From an uncultured Eubacteriales bacterium (lineage in GTDB: Bacteria; Bacillota; Clostridia; TANB77; CAG-508), in contig CASEIX010000027.1 of NCBI GenBank assembly GCA_949288095.1, positions 1 to 33,718 of the forward strand: 33,718 bases of DNA, read 5' to 3'. The position numbers and the translations under genes are program-made. Positions 14,363-22,728 of the stretch are shown here, piece after piece; positions within the stretch are counted from its first letter, which is position 1, and the number at the start of each line of letters is the position of its first letter. The notes beneath the pieces are model-generated. The model had not been told where the DNA came from, did not search any database, and saw nothing but the letters and a program-made list of their open reading frames with translations.

Positions 14363-16372
14363 ATGAAAAAAATAGTAATAGCAATTATACTTATTTTTAT
14401 TCTAATATTATCAATATTAGGATATAAAGTAATGGTAACAGATAATGAAGAAGCGGAATTAGTAGAAATATCATCAAAAGCAGAGTTAGAAGCAATATAT
14501 AATAGGGATATAGACGAAATTAGTATACCTTCTAAATTATTGACATTACCATTTAGTATTCTTTATGAAAGTTCCAGAAGTTTTACTAGTAGTATGGGAG
14601 ATGTAGTAATAAATAGCTCAGGAATAACTCCTGATAGTTATACAGGAAGTTCAGCAGCGGACTCTATAACAAGTACACAATCTACGAAAGAATATTCAAC
14701 AACCAATATACAAGTAGAAAATGTGGATGAGGCAGACATAACAAAAACAGATGGAGACTATATATATTCTTTATCAGAAGATAAAGTGGTTATCACAGAT
14801 GTAAAAGATGAAACACAAATAAAAATAGCATCTGAAATAGAACCAGAAGATAGTAATACCATTCCATCAGATTTAATTTTATATAATAACAAATTAATTG
14901 TTATTAGTGAAAAAATGAAATATTCATCATCATATTACTATTATTACAATAATCGTAATTCGACAGTGGTAACTGTATATGATATTTCTGCCAGAGAACA
15001 ACCAAAGAAAATTAAAGATTATCAATTAGAACAACCATATTATACATCTAGATGTATTGATGGAAGATTATATGTTATTTCATCAGGTTATTTAAAAGAA
15101 GAAAATGATGAAATTGTAACATATTATTATGAAGATGGAAAACAAATTGATCCAGGATATAAAAACATAAAAAGAATAAAAGATATAGATACAACAGACC
15201 AAACAATACTATCTATGTTAGATTTAAATAATATAAATAAAACGGTAAAAGTAAATTCATATCTAATGAATGTTGAAAATGCTTATGTATCAGAAAATAA
15301 TATATATCTATTAGAAGAAAAATATGATGGTTCATATAGTGGTGTTCCTAAAATATCTTCAATATTTGGATTAAAGGGGATATTTGGTGCATTTGAAGAT
15401 GACGATGAAGAATATGATTATGGAAGATATACATACATATATAAATTCAATTTACTTGATGATGGAAGTATACAATATGATAGAAAAGCAAAAGAAAAGG
15501 GACAAACTATTAATCAGTTTTCAATAGATGAATATGAAGGAAACTTAAGAGTTGCTTTATATAATAGTGAAGGATCTAGAATAGTCATATTTAATAATGA
15601 AATGGAAAAAATAGGAGAAACCGAAAAATTGGCAGAAGGAGAAAAGATGTATTCTTCTAGATTTTTAGGAGATAGAGCATATCTTGTGACATATAAAACA
15701 ATTGATCCGCTATTTGTAATAGACTTAAGTAATCCAGAAAACCCACAAGTTTTAGGAGAATTAAAAATACCAGGATATAGTACATATTTGCATCCTTATG
15801 ATGAAAATCATTTGATAGGAATTGGAATGCAAACAGAAGAAAAAGTTAACAGAGATTCATCAGGAAGAGTTAGATCAACAACAGCTACTATTACAGGAAT
15901 GAAAATGGCATTATTTGATGTAACAGATGTTAACAATCCAATTCAAATTTCAGATACAATCATAGGAGACAGGAGAACAACATCAGCTATTTTAACAAAT
16001 CATAAAGCATTATTATTCTCAAAAGAAAAAGAATTATTGGCAATCCCTGTTAATAATTATACAGAAGATTTTGAGATAGAAAACTCATCAGATGAGTATG
16101 AATCAATAGTGAATTCTTATACAAATTATAAGAAAGAATATGTTTCTGAAGGATATTTTGTATATAATATCAATCTTACAGATGGATTTACATTAAAAGG
16201 AACGATTACACATGATAAGACAAAGAGTAAATATTCTTACTATAATACATCAAGATTATTAAGAGGATTATATATAGATGATAATTTGTATACTGTCTCA
16301 GAAGATTATATTAAAGTAAATAGCTTAGATGATTTACAAGAAATTAGTCAATTGAAAATAAAGGAGGATTAG
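14363..16372 (+). CDS. Secreted, membrane-anchored beta-propeller protein (Beta_propel family)
   Basis: This 669-residue protein begins with MKK and one hydrophobic helix (residues 4-25) that lacks a lipobox Cys, so it is a signal anchor or cleaved signal peptide. The segment IQVENVDEADITKTDGDYIY (about 117-136) is the hallmark of the Beta_propel family (PF09826), followed by repeated blade-like strands such as KVVITDV, LIVISEK, TVVTVYDIS and LYVISSG. Such proteins act outside the membrane; the ligand is unknown. There are no catalytic motifs. The last bases contain AAGGAGG for the DUF4190 gene five bases on, so the two genes are one operon. Confidence 0.85.
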   Translation: MKKIVIAIILIFILILSILGYKVMVTDNEEAELVEISSKAELEAIYNRDIDEISIPSKLLTLPFSILYESSRSFTSSMGDVVINSSGITPDSYTGSSAADSITSTQSTKEYSTTNIQVENVDEADITKTDGDYIYSLSEDKVVITDVKDETQIKIASEIEPEDSNTIPSDLILYNNKLIVISEKMKYSSSYYYYYNNRNSTVVTVYDISAREQPKKIKDYQLEQPYYTSRCIDGRLYVISSGYLKEENDEIVTYYYEDGKQIDPGYKNIKRIKDIDTTDQTILSMLDLNNINKTVKVNSYLMNVENAYVSENNIYLLEEKYDGSYSGVPKISSIFGLKGIFGAFEDDDEEYDYGRYTYIYKFNLLDDGSIQYDRKAKEKGQTINQFSIDEYEGNLRVALYNSEGSRIVIFNNEMEKIGETEKLAEGEKMYSSRFLGDRAYLVTYKTIDPLFVIDLSNPENPQVLGELKIPGYSTYLHPYDENHLIGIGMQTEEKVNRDSSGRVRSTTATITGMKMALFDVTDVNNPIQISDTIIGDRRTTSAILTNHKALLFSKEKELLAIPVNNYTEDFEIENSSDEYESIVNSYTNYKKEYVSEGYFVYNINLTDGFTLKGTITHDKTKSKYSYYNTSRLLRGLYIDDNLYTVSEDYIKVNSLDDLQEISQLKIKED

Positions 16373-16377
16373 TAAAT

Positions 16378-16635
16378 ATGGAAGAAAATAGAAAAAAATC
16401 AGCAGCAGGAGTTAGTTCACTAGTATTAGGAATTATATCAATTTTGTCAGGATTGTTTTATTATATTAGCTTACCAGCAGGAATATTAGCAATCGTTTTA
16501 GGAGCAAAGAGTACCAAGAAAACAGGAAGTAGACTTGGAAAATCTGGATTAGTTACAGGAATTGTTGGAGTTAGTATATGTGTATTTCTATACATAAGTA
16601 TGGTTGTTATTTTATGGTTGGCAAACAACTATTAA
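16378..16635 (+). CDS. DUF4190 domain small membrane protein
   Basis: The 85-residue protein has two hydrophobic helices (about 14-42 and 58-82) joined by a Lys/Gly-rich loop (GAKSTKKTGSRLGKSGLVTG), the layout of DUF4190 proteins: SSLVLGIISILSG..., LPAGILAIVLGA, GLVTGIVGV. Members are found beside secreted or surface proteins, and their role is unknown. It follows the beta-propeller gene by five bases with its ribosome site inside that gene, so both are made together. It could help assemble or anchor its neighbour; that is inference. Confidence 0.85.
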   Translation: MEENRKKSAAGVSSLVLGIISILSGLFYYISLPAGILAIVLGAKSTKKTGSRLGKSGLVTGIVGVSICVFLYISMVVILWLANNY

Positions 16636-16711
16636 ACGAGTAAAAAAATGATTTTATAAATATTGTTTTAGATGATTTAATTGAATAGAGATAATATATA
16701 TAAACTAAAAT

Positions 16712-16759
16712 AAAAATTTGTCGAAATTTGTATATTTTTACAAAATTCGACAAATTTTT
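16712..16759 (+). terminator. Long rho-independent terminator
   Basis: AAAAATTTGTCGAA (16712-16725) pairs with TTCGACAAATTTTT (16746-16759), fourteen pairs, and the helix continues inward for five more after one mismatch. A T run closes it. It separates the propeller operon from the YHYH gene. Confidence 0.8.
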
Positions 16760-16798
16760 TATTTCTTATTTAGTATAATCATTTAGGGGGATGTTTTT

Positions 16799-17551
16799 AT
16801 GAAAAAATATATCAAGAAAATAGTATCAGTTTTAATAGTTATATTATCAATATTATCTATACAAATTAGTGTGTATTCACATTCTGGTAGAACAGATGCT
16901 AATGGAGGGCATAAAGATAATCAAAATAAAAGTGGACTAGGAAGTTATCATTATCATTGTGGAGGAAATCCTGCACACTTACATACAAATGGAGTTTGTC
17001 CATATTCGTCGTCTAGCCAAAGCAGTACATCTAGTTCTGGTTCTAGCTCAACTTCTAGCTCAAGTTCTTCTTCAAGTAGTAAAACAACTACATCTATAAC
17101 ACGTACTATTGCGGTAACTGAAATACAAATAGAAGAAAAAATAGAAAATATGGAAATAGGTGAGAATGAAAAATTAACAGCAATTATTACGCCTAGTAAT
17201 GCAACAGATAAAAATGTTACATGGCAGTCAAGTGATGAAAGTATTGCAACAGTTGACTCAACAGGAGAAGTAATTGCTAAAAAATCTGGAGTTGTAACTA
17301 TAACAGCAACTACATCTAATGGAAAATCAAGTACAATAACAATTAATGTAAAGGAACCAGTAAAATTAGAAAGTAGTTATACAACAAATACTTTAGTAGG
17401 AAAAACAAATACAGAAATACAAAATACCATCAATACTGATACTAATAATGAAGAAGGAAGTGCATTAGGAGGAATTATAACATTAGGACTTCTAAGTGGA
17501 GGAGGATATTGGGGATATAAGAAATATAAGAGCAAAAAAGAAAATGTGTAA
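16799..17551 (+). CDS. Secreted YHYH-motif protein with Ser-rich linker, Big_2 domain and C-terminal anchor
   Basis: The 250-residue protein has a signal peptide (1-27, MKKYIKK then a hydrophobic run). Next comes a His/Cys motif HSGRTDANGGHKDN...GSYHYHCGG..HLH..GVCPY, typical of YHYH domains and probably zinc-binding. A linker of almost only Ser and Thr (about 71-99) follows, then a bacterial Ig-like Big_2 domain (about 105-190: LTAIITPSNATDKNVTW, SIATVDSTGEVIAKKSGVVTITATTSNG). A hydrophobic helix (GGIITLGLLSGGGYWGY) and Lys-rich tail anchor it in the membrane. It lies on the cell surface. GGGGG stands seven bases before the ATG, and TATAAT is seen at about 16774. Confidence 0.85.
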   Translation: MKKYIKKIVSVLIVILSILSIQISVYSHSGRTDANGGHKDNQNKSGLGSYHYHCGGNPAHLHTNGVCPYSSSSQSSTSSSGSSSTSSSSSSSSSKTTTSITRTIAVTEIQIEEKIENMEIGENEKLTAIITPSNATDKNVTWQSSDESIATVDSTGEVIAKKSGVVTITATTSNGKSSTITINVKEPVKLESSYTTNTLVGKTNTEIQNTINTDTNNEEGSALGGIITLGLLSGGGYWGYKKYKSKKENV

Positions 17552-17556
17552 TGTAA

Positions 17557-17593
17557 AAAATAGAAAAGAATATTAGTTATTCTTTTCTATTTT
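17557..17593. terminator. Bidirectional terminator between convergent genes
   Basis: A 16-bp perfect stem (17557-17572 with 17578-17593, core AGAAAAGAATA) with A run on one side and T run on the other lies across the 3' end of the GNAT gene and just after the YHYH gene, so it can serve both. Confidence 0.8.
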
Positions 17594-18520
17594 CAACTCC
17601 ATAGGCGTAAACTTTATTCCATCAACTACCTGCTCAGAAGAAACATTAGAAAATCCAAGCTTATGATAGAATTCAACAGCATAAGGAGAAGAATTAACAG
17701 TAATCATTTTTAAAGAAGGATTTTTTTCTTTGCATATTTGTATAATATGATCAAATAAACTTCTAGCAATACCCTGTCTATGATAGTGTTTATCCACAAA
17801 TAATAACGAAATGTGGACAAAATCTTTAACAGTAATCATACCTACAATAATATCATTAACAAAACAACCATAGAAATATAAAGAACCATTAGAATATTGT
17901 TCTGACATATTATTTATATCAATAAATTTGTAAAATGAAGCGATTCCCTCTTCAGAATAATAAGGTGCTTCGAATTCATCAAAAACTTTATGTACTAACT
18001 CTAAAGTTTCTGGTAGTTCTTCTTGTTTGATTTCTTTATATTCCAACTGAAAAGTTTTCTCCATCAAATACATATTTTCCTCATTTAAAACTTTTTGATT
18101 ATCTTTATATCGATATCCTAACTTATAATAAAACTCATGAGCAGTAATAGAAGCTGGAATAATTAACTTTTTAAAATTAGAATGAATAGCATAATCTTCA
18201 ATTGCTTTAATCAATAGGCGACCAATACCTTCACCATGATTTTCAGGTTTTACAAAAACAGTTAAAATATAATATTCCTCTGGATTGTACCAAGAAACAT
18301 CTATTCCAGCAGTGCCAACAACCTCATTATCTTTTATAGCAACAAATACTTTTTTTCTATTTTTTAAGGCATCTTTTAATTTTTCTACTGTAAAGTCTTT
18401 TGCCATTTCTTGTACTTTTTCCATACCATAATCTTTTACATTTACTTCTAATAAATTTCTAATAACAATTGTTGAAATTTGTTCAACATATGTTTCATCA
18501 TATTCTTTAATTTCAATCAT
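17573..18520 (-). CDS. Tandem GNAT acetyltransferase (two domains)
   Basis: The 315-residue protein is two GNAT domains in a row. The first (about 1-150) has the acetyl-CoA loop VKPENHGEGIGRLLIKAIEDYA and then FYYKLGYRY. The second (about 160-312) has VDKHYHRQGIARSLFDHI and FYHKLGFSNV. Each shows the (Q/R)xxGx(G/A) pyrophosphate-binding turn, although the first has N-H-G-E-G-I-G. The acceptor substrate cannot be told; double GNATs often act on antibiotics or small amines. It is the last gene of a minus-strand operon after a methyltransferase and a pyrophosphatase-VOC fusion. GGAGC lies about six bases before the start. Confidence 0.85.
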   Translation of the reverse strand: MIEIKEYDETYVEQISTIVIRNLLEVNVKDYGMEKVQEMAKDFTVEKLKDALKNRKKVFVAIKDNEVVGTAGIDVSWYNPEEYYILTVFVKPENHGEGIGRLLIKAIEDYAIHSNFKKLIIPASITAHEFYYKLGYRYKDNQKVLNEENMYLMEKTFQLEYKEIKQEELPETLELVHKVFDEFEAPYYSEEGIASFYKFIDINNMSEQYSNGSLYFYGCFVNDIIVGMITVKDFVHISLLFVDKHYHRQGIARSLFDHIIQICKEKNPSLKMITVNSSPYAVEFYHKLGFSNVSSEQVVDGIKFTPMELKIEKNN

Positions 18521-18538
18521 TCAATCAGCTCCTACAAT

Positions 18539-19303
18539 TTATTTCTTAGCAACAATACCATATAAAACACGTTTTAGTTCAATACCTTTTGAAGTGGTAT
18601 GTGTAGATACATATGTATCAAATAAATCTTTTTCAATTGATGGATGATGTGTGTTATTAATGTTTTTTATCTCAGAAAAATCATCTAAAATTGGTGTTTT
18701 TAAAAGTAATGCCAATAAATCTTCTTCTGTTTCATAATATTCATATTGTATAATTTCTTGCATTTCTATCTCTCGAAAGCCAGCTTTTTTTATGTTTTCA
18801 TAATCAATTTTGCTATTTGGTATTTCATCATGAAATGCTTGTCCTCTTTGAAATAAAGTTTTTAATTCCCAACAATCTTTTTTATCAACACCTTCAATAA
18901 TTAGATATCCATCATTGTTTAGTACATCATATATTTGTTTAGCATCAATCATTGTATGTCTTGCAGATACAATATCAAATAAATTTTTTGGAAAAGTCAT
19001 GTTTAAATTGTCCATACATGTAAACTTAATTTTTTTATCAGGAAATTGTTTTTTATTCTCATTAGCGGTTTTAATCATTTCTTTAGAAAAATCAGTAGCA
19101 ATTATCATACCAACATCAGGAAGAAAAGATAGTGCTTTTTCTCCACCACCAGTACCTAAATCTAAAAGCAAAGAGGAGATAGTAGAATGTTTTTTAATTT
19201 CATTATAAAAGTCCCAATTGGATTCTTGATAAGTTGTATATTTTATATCAGAAAAATCCCAATTTCCAATATCTTCATATCGTTTCCATTCATTTTCTTG
19301 CAT
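18539..19303 (-). CDS. Class I SAM-dependent methyltransferase
   Basis: This 254-residue protein has the SAM-binding motif I LLLDLGTGGGEKAL (45-58), motif II-like IIATDFSKEMI (acidic D at the end of strand 2), then FTCMDNLNMTFP and FDIVSARHTMID. The substrate is not evident. The start codon follows the stop of the upstream gene without any gap, with GAGGTG inside that gene as ribosome site, so translation is coupled to the PPase-VOC fusion. Membership of the COG2226/UbiE-like class is certain, but its target could be a small molecule or nucleic acid. Confidence 0.85.
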   Translation of the reverse strand: MQENEWKRYEDIGNWDFSDIKYTTYQESNWDFYNEIKKHSTISSLLLDLGTGGGEKALSFLPDVGMIIATDFSKEMIKTANENKKQFPDKKIKFTCMDNLNMTFPKNLFDIVSARHTMIDAKQIYDVLNNDGYLIIEGVDKKDCWELKTLFQRGQAFHDEIPNSKIDYENIKKAGFREIEMQEIIQYEYYETEEDLLALLLKTPILDDFSEIKNINNTHHPSIEKDLFDTYVSTHTTSKGIELKRVLYGIVAKK

Positions 19304-20074
19304 TTATATCACCTCTTTTTCACCTAAATCTTCAGAAAATCTTAGTAAATATCCATCTGGATCTTGTACTAAAAATTCTTTATTTCCAAGTAATTTATCA
19401 TCTTGTCTATACCAGTTTTCTTCAATATCAAAAGCAATTGGATAGTTATGTTCTTTTAATTTTGAATAAATTCTATCAACAGAATCTACTTCTAATTGAA
19501 AATTGATACCATTTCCAAAAGGATAGGTAAGAGGAGCTAATTCCCATTTGTCATTGTCAGATAATTCTTGTAACATAAATTGAATGTCTCCCATTGAAAG
19601 AAATACAAATTTATTTTCAGGTCTTTCATATTCTATTTTAAATCCAAAAGTTTTGTAAAATGAAAGGCTATTTTCTAAATTACTTACAGAAAGTTCAGGA
19701 ATATTTTTATTAAATACAAAATCAACATTATTTCGAATAATTTCACTTTCAAAAAAACGTTCTTGAAATTCTGTTAATGCTCTAATTTCTTCATTTGAGT
19801 AATTTCTACCTTCAGGAACAACAATCAATTTGTCATCATTATCATTTGTTCTATGAATAATGGCAATACATTTCCCTTTAAAAGTTTCCAAAGGTTCAAA
19901 TACACCTAATATATAGCAGTCCAATTCTTCGTTATCGCCACTTATGGTATTGGGAACATATCCATAATTCACAGGATATATATGATTTGGATATTTTTCA
20001 GAATGTCTACTGCCTAATGGCTTATCGATTATGACATCAACTATTTTATCTAAAAAATCTCTACTATTTGTCAT
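19304..20074 (-). CDS. Inorganic pyrophosphatase-like domain fused to a VOC (glyoxalase/bleomycin-resistance) domain
   Basis: Residues 1-115 follow the short Firmicutes form of inorganic pyrophosphatase: HIYPVNYGYVPNT, then D47-NEELD52 (the DxxxxD metal motif of the PPase family) CYILGVFEPL, KGKCIAIIHR and EFQERFFESEII. Residues about 118-250 are a VOC domain: IPELSVSNLENSLSFYKTFGF, INFQLEVDSVDRIYSKLK and FLVQDPDGYLLRFSE. Each half is normal in length for its family. The join is within one open frame with no sign of an assembly artefact. AAAGGAAGG stands upstream of the ATG. It heads an operon with a methyltransferase and a GNAT. The combined role is unknown; resistance or hydrolysis of a pyrophosphate compound is a guess. 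Confidence 0.8.
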   Translation of the reverse strand: MTNSRDFLDKIVDVIIDKPLGSRHSEKYPNHIYPVNYGYVPNTISGDNEELDCYILGVFEPLETFKGKCIAIIHRTNDNDDKLIVVPEGRNYSNEEIRALTEFQERFFESEIIRNNVDFVFNKNIPELSVSNLENSLSFYKTFGFKIEYERPENKFVFLSMGDIQFMLQELSDNDKWELAPLTYPFGNGINFQLEVDSVDRIYSKLKEHNYPIAFDIEENWYRQDDKLLGNKEFLVQDPDGYLLRFSEDLGEKEVI

Positions 20075-20161
20075 TTTTATATTCCTTCCTTTATTAAAAT
20101 ATAGATATTTGTAATCAAAGTATATTATGAAACTTTATAAAATTCAATAAGTTTCTAAATA

Positions 20162-20190
20162 TTTACATTCCATTTTATCCGTGATAAAAT
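20162..20190 (+). promoter_or_regulatory. Promoter of the nucleotide-hydrolase operon with overlapping palindrome
   Basis: TTTACA (20162-20167), 17 bp, TAAAAT (20185-20190). The inverted repeat ATTTTATC (20172-20179) / GATAAAAT (20183-20190) covers the spacer and the whole -10 box, so a repressor could act here. Confidence 0.55.
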
Positions 20191-20265
20191 AGGCACAGAA
20201 AATATAAGAGAGAAATTGGGTTGCAGGATGATAAAAAAGATGTACGGGAAAGGAAAGTGAACAGA

Positions 20266-20796
20266 ATGAAAATATTAATGGGAACAAAGAATCAAGGGAA
20301 AATAGAAGGCGTAAAAAGAGCATTTGAAAGATACTTTGATAATGTTGAGATAGAAGGAATACCAGTTGATTCAGAGGTAGGAGCACAGCCGATTAATAAA
20401 GAGATTGTTATCGGTGCGAGAAACAGAGTAAAAAACTTAAAAGAATATGCTAAGAAAAATAACATAGATGTAGATTATTATGTAGCAAGTGAAGCAGGGA
20501 TTACAGATTTATTAGATGAATGGATAGATATTAATGCAGTTGTGATTGAAAATAAAGAAGGAAAACAAAGTGTAGGAACTAGTCAAGGATTTCCAATTGA
20601 TGCAAAATATATAGATGAAATAACGTGTACTGAACTTGGAAAAGTTATGGATAGAATCTTTAAAAGTCATGGATTAAATACAGGAAAAGGTGGAATTAGT
20701 ATTTTAACACATGATGAAATATCTAGAATTGATTTAACAGAAAATGCGTGTATGATGGCTTTAATTAAATATATTAACCAAGGAATATGGGAATAA
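20266..20796 (+). CDS. DUF84/NTPase family protein (YjjX-like inosine/xanthosine triphosphatase)
   Basis: The 176-residue protein begins MKILMGTKNQGKIEGVKRAF, the P-loop-like opening of the DUF84 NTPase family (ITPase-like fold), and continues with GIPVDSEVGAQPINKEIVIGARNR, YYVASEAGI and SQGFPI. Members hydrolyse non-canonical purine triphosphates (ITP, XTP), protecting nucleic acids. I start it at 20266, because AAAGGAAAG lies about ten bases upstream; an in-frame TTG at 20221 has no such site. It is the first gene of an eight-gene operon rich in nucleotide and phosphate enzymes. The length is normal. Confidence 0.85.
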   Translation: MKILMGTKNQGKIEGVKRAFERYFDNVEIEGIPVDSEVGAQPINKEIVIGARNRVKNLKEYAKKNNIDVDYYVASEAGITDLLDEWIDINAVVIENKEGKQSVGTSQGFPIDAKYIDEITCTELGKVMDRIFKSHGLNTGKGGISILTHDEISRIDLTENACMMALIKYINQGIWE

Positions 20797-20833
20797 ATAC
20801 AAAAATAGAAAAAATAAAGAAAGGAGAATGGTT

Positions 20834-21064
20834 ATGGAAAGAGAGGTAAAACCAGGACAAGTTTATAGACATTTTAAAGGAACGACTCATAAAATTATTT
20901 GTATAGCAAAACATTCAGAAACGAAAGAAGATTTAGTAATTTACACTCATGAAGAAGATAATGAAATATGGGCGAGACCATTAGATATGTTTTTATCAGA
21001 AGTAGATCATGAAAAATATCCAGATATAGAACAAACTTATAGATTTGAGCTAATAGAAGAATAA
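20834..21064 (+). CDS. DUF1653 domain protein
   Basis: This 76-residue protein matches DUF1653: VKPGQVYRHFKGTTHKIICIAKHSETKEDLVIYTHEEDNEIWARPLDMFLSEV, an SH3-like all-beta fold with the phrases 'YRHFKG', 'Y..E.....WARP..MF'. The family is widespread in Clostridia and often adjoins nucleotide hydrolases or DNA-repair genes; no activity is known. AAGGAG (20821-20826) is seven bases from the second ATG (20834) and one base from the first (20828), so I choose the second. It is the second gene of the operon. Confidence 0.85.
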   Translation: MEREVKPGQVYRHFKGTTHKIICIAKHSETKEDLVIYTHEEDNEIWARPLDMFLSEVDHEKYPDIEQTYRFELIEE

Positions 21065-21087
21065 ATAAAACTAAGGGAGTAATAGTT

Positions 21088-21498
21088 ATGAAAATATTAG
21101 TGATTTGTAGCAAGACATTCTATAATCGAATCGAACCAATTAAACAAAAATTAGAAGAAATGGGACATAGTATAGAATTACCAAACTCATATGATAATCC
21201 AGGAGCTGAAAAAGAAGCATGGGAGTTAGGAGATAAGGCACATTCTGAATTTAAGAAAAGAATGTTTCAACGAAGTGAAGCAACCATTTCAAATATGGAT
21301 GCTGTATTAACTTTAAACTTCGATAAAAATGGACAACAAAACTATATTGGTGGAGCAACTTTTTTAGAGCTATATGAAGCTTTTATGAAAGGCAAAAAAA
21401 TTTATATGTATAACCCAATTCCAGAAGGTATGTTATATGATGAAATAGCAGGATTTTCACCAATTATTATAAATGGTAATTTGGATTTAGTAAAATAG
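21088..21498 (+). CDS. Nucleoside 2-deoxyribosyltransferase-like protein
   Basis: The 136-residue protein starts MKILVICSKTFYNRIEPIKQKLEEMGHSIELP, a Rossmann-like opening, and has GGATFLELYEAFMKGKKIYMYNPIPEG, the pattern of the nucleoside 2-deoxyribosyltransferase-like superfamily in which the Glu of the 'xxExxxA' helix sits near the catalytic site. AVLTLNFDKNGQQNYIG precedes it. It may cleave or transfer the base of a deoxynucleotide. The true substrate is unknown and many members are called hypothetical. It has AAGGGAG ten bases before its ATG, and its stop is eight bases before the next gene. Confidence 0.7.
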   Translation: MKILVICSKTFYNRIEPIKQKLEEMGHSIELPNSYDNPGAEKEAWELGDKAHSEFKKRMFQRSEATISNMDAVLTLNFDKNGQQNYIGGATFLELYEAFMKGKKIYMYNPIPEGMLYDEIAGFSPIIINGNLDLVK

Positions 21499-21506
21499 GA
21501 GGCAGT

Positions 21507-22136
21507 ATGAACATAATCGAAATGTATAACCAATATCATTTACCAGAAAATTTACAAATGCATATGTTAAGAGTAGCAGCATGTACAAACTTGATTCTAG
21601 ATAACTGGACTGGAAAGCCAATAGATAGAAAAGCAATCACAAGAGTTTCTTTATTACATGATATGGGAAATATGGTAAAAATACCAGAAGAGGAAATCCA
21701 AGATAAAGATTTCATAAAGCTAAGAAGAAAATATTTTGAAGAATATGGAACAAATGACCATGAAATTAATATGTTAATTGGAAAGAATCTGAGTTTAAAC
21801 AATAAAGAATTAGAAATTTTGGATGGAAAACGTTCTAGAAAGAATGAACAAACAGCCAAATCTGATAATTATGAAATTAAGATATGTGCCTATTGTGACC
21901 AGAGAGTTGCACCAGATGGTGTAGTTGGTCTAAAAGAGCGATTAGAAGATGCAAAGAGGCGATATAAAGATAGACCATTATCTGTATGGTCTAATGAAGA
22001 AAAAGCAAATCAATTGATAAAATGCGCATTGGAAATTGAAGAACAGATTATGAGGTATTGTAAATTAGAACCAGGAGATATTAATAATCAGTCAATACAA
22101 ATATATATAGATAGATTAAAAGAATATGAAATATAG
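21507..22136 (+). CDS. HD-domain phosphohydrolase
   Basis: The 209-residue protein has the HD signature: H19 in LQMHMLRVAA, then H51-D52 in LLHDMGNMV, and an acidic helix later; these are the metal ligands of HD hydrolases, which remove phosphate from nucleotides or second messengers. The DQRVAPDGVVGLKERLEDAKRRY segment is typical of a clade annotated just as 'HD domain protein'. The start has AGGAGG about five bases upstream. Together with the second HD gene at 22729 and the Nudix gene between them it suggests a nucleotide-hydrolysis operon. The exact substrate is not seen. Confidence 0.8.
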   Translation: MNIIEMYNQYHLPENLQMHMLRVAACTNLILDNWTGKPIDRKAITRVSLLHDMGNMVKIPEEEIQDKDFIKLRRKYFEEYGTNDHEINMLIGKNLSLNNKELEILDGKRSRKNEQTAKSDNYEIKICAYCDQRVAPDGVVGLKERLEDAKRRYKDRPLSVWSNEEKANQLIKCALEIEEQIMRYCKLEPGDINNQSIQIYIDRLKEYEI

Positions 22137-22181
22137 AAGTAGACAGGTTAAATATTAAGAAAGGAACAAAAAGACTAAATT

Positions 22182-22709
22182 ATGGAAGAATTAATAGATG
22201 TTTTAAATGAAGATGGAACAAAAACAGGAAAAGTTGTAACAAGGAAAGAAGTACATGAAAAAGGTTTATGGCATAGGATTGTTGTAATTGCAATCATTGA
22301 TAAAGAAGGACACATATTGATGCAACAAAGAGCGAAGGATAAAGAAACCAATCCTGGAAAATGGGATGTATCTGTTGCAGGACATGTATCAGCAGGACAA
22401 ACTTCTATAGAAGCAGCTATTAGAGAAGTAAAGGAAGAAATTGGAATCGATTTAGAAGAAAAAGACTTACAATATATGCTGACTTATCAAACAGGAAGAA
22501 AAGTAAAAGAACATTTTTATGCAAATCATATATTTGATTTTTACTTGGTAAAAACAGAAGTGATAAATGTATCAAAAATTAAGATTCAAAAAAGTGAAGT
22601 AGAACAAGTAAAATTGTGTAATTTAGAAGAAGTACAAGATATGCTTTCTAATAAATTAGTGGCAGAAAGAAAACCTGTGTATGAAGTGTTAATAAAACAT
22701 TTAAAATAA
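22182..22709 (+). CDS. Nudix hydrolase (IDI-like YfcD/NudL type)
   Basis: The 175-residue protein begins with ELIDVLNEDGTKTGKVVTRKEVHEKGLWHR, the usual head of the isopentenyl-diphosphate isomerase-like Nudix group, and has a Nudix box from G67 to I89: GHVSAGQ, then REVKEEIGI (R81, E82, E85, E86). The first Glu of the box is replaced by Gln (Q73), while the REVKEE helix that binds metal is intact. The group hydrolyses nucleoside or isoprenoid diphosphates; the substrate is unknown. AAAGGAAC lies some 15 bases upstream of the ATG, a rather long gap. Confidence 0.85.
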   Translation: MEELIDVLNEDGTKTGKVVTRKEVHEKGLWHRIVVIAIIDKEGHILMQQRAKDKETNPGKWDVSVAGHVSAGQTSIEAAIREVKEEIGIDLEEKDLQYMLTYQTGRKVKEHFYANHIFDFYLVKTEVINVSKIKIQKSEVEQVKLCNLEEVQDMLSNKLVAERKPVYEVLIKHLK

Positions 22710-22728
22710 GATAAAAAGGATAAGAAAA

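Noticed and set aside
16720..16760. A regulator box (TTGTCGAA, Spo0A-like TGTCGAA) near 16719
   Set aside because: TGTCGAA is present, but it is part of a 14-bp terminator stem with a T run, which explains it better.
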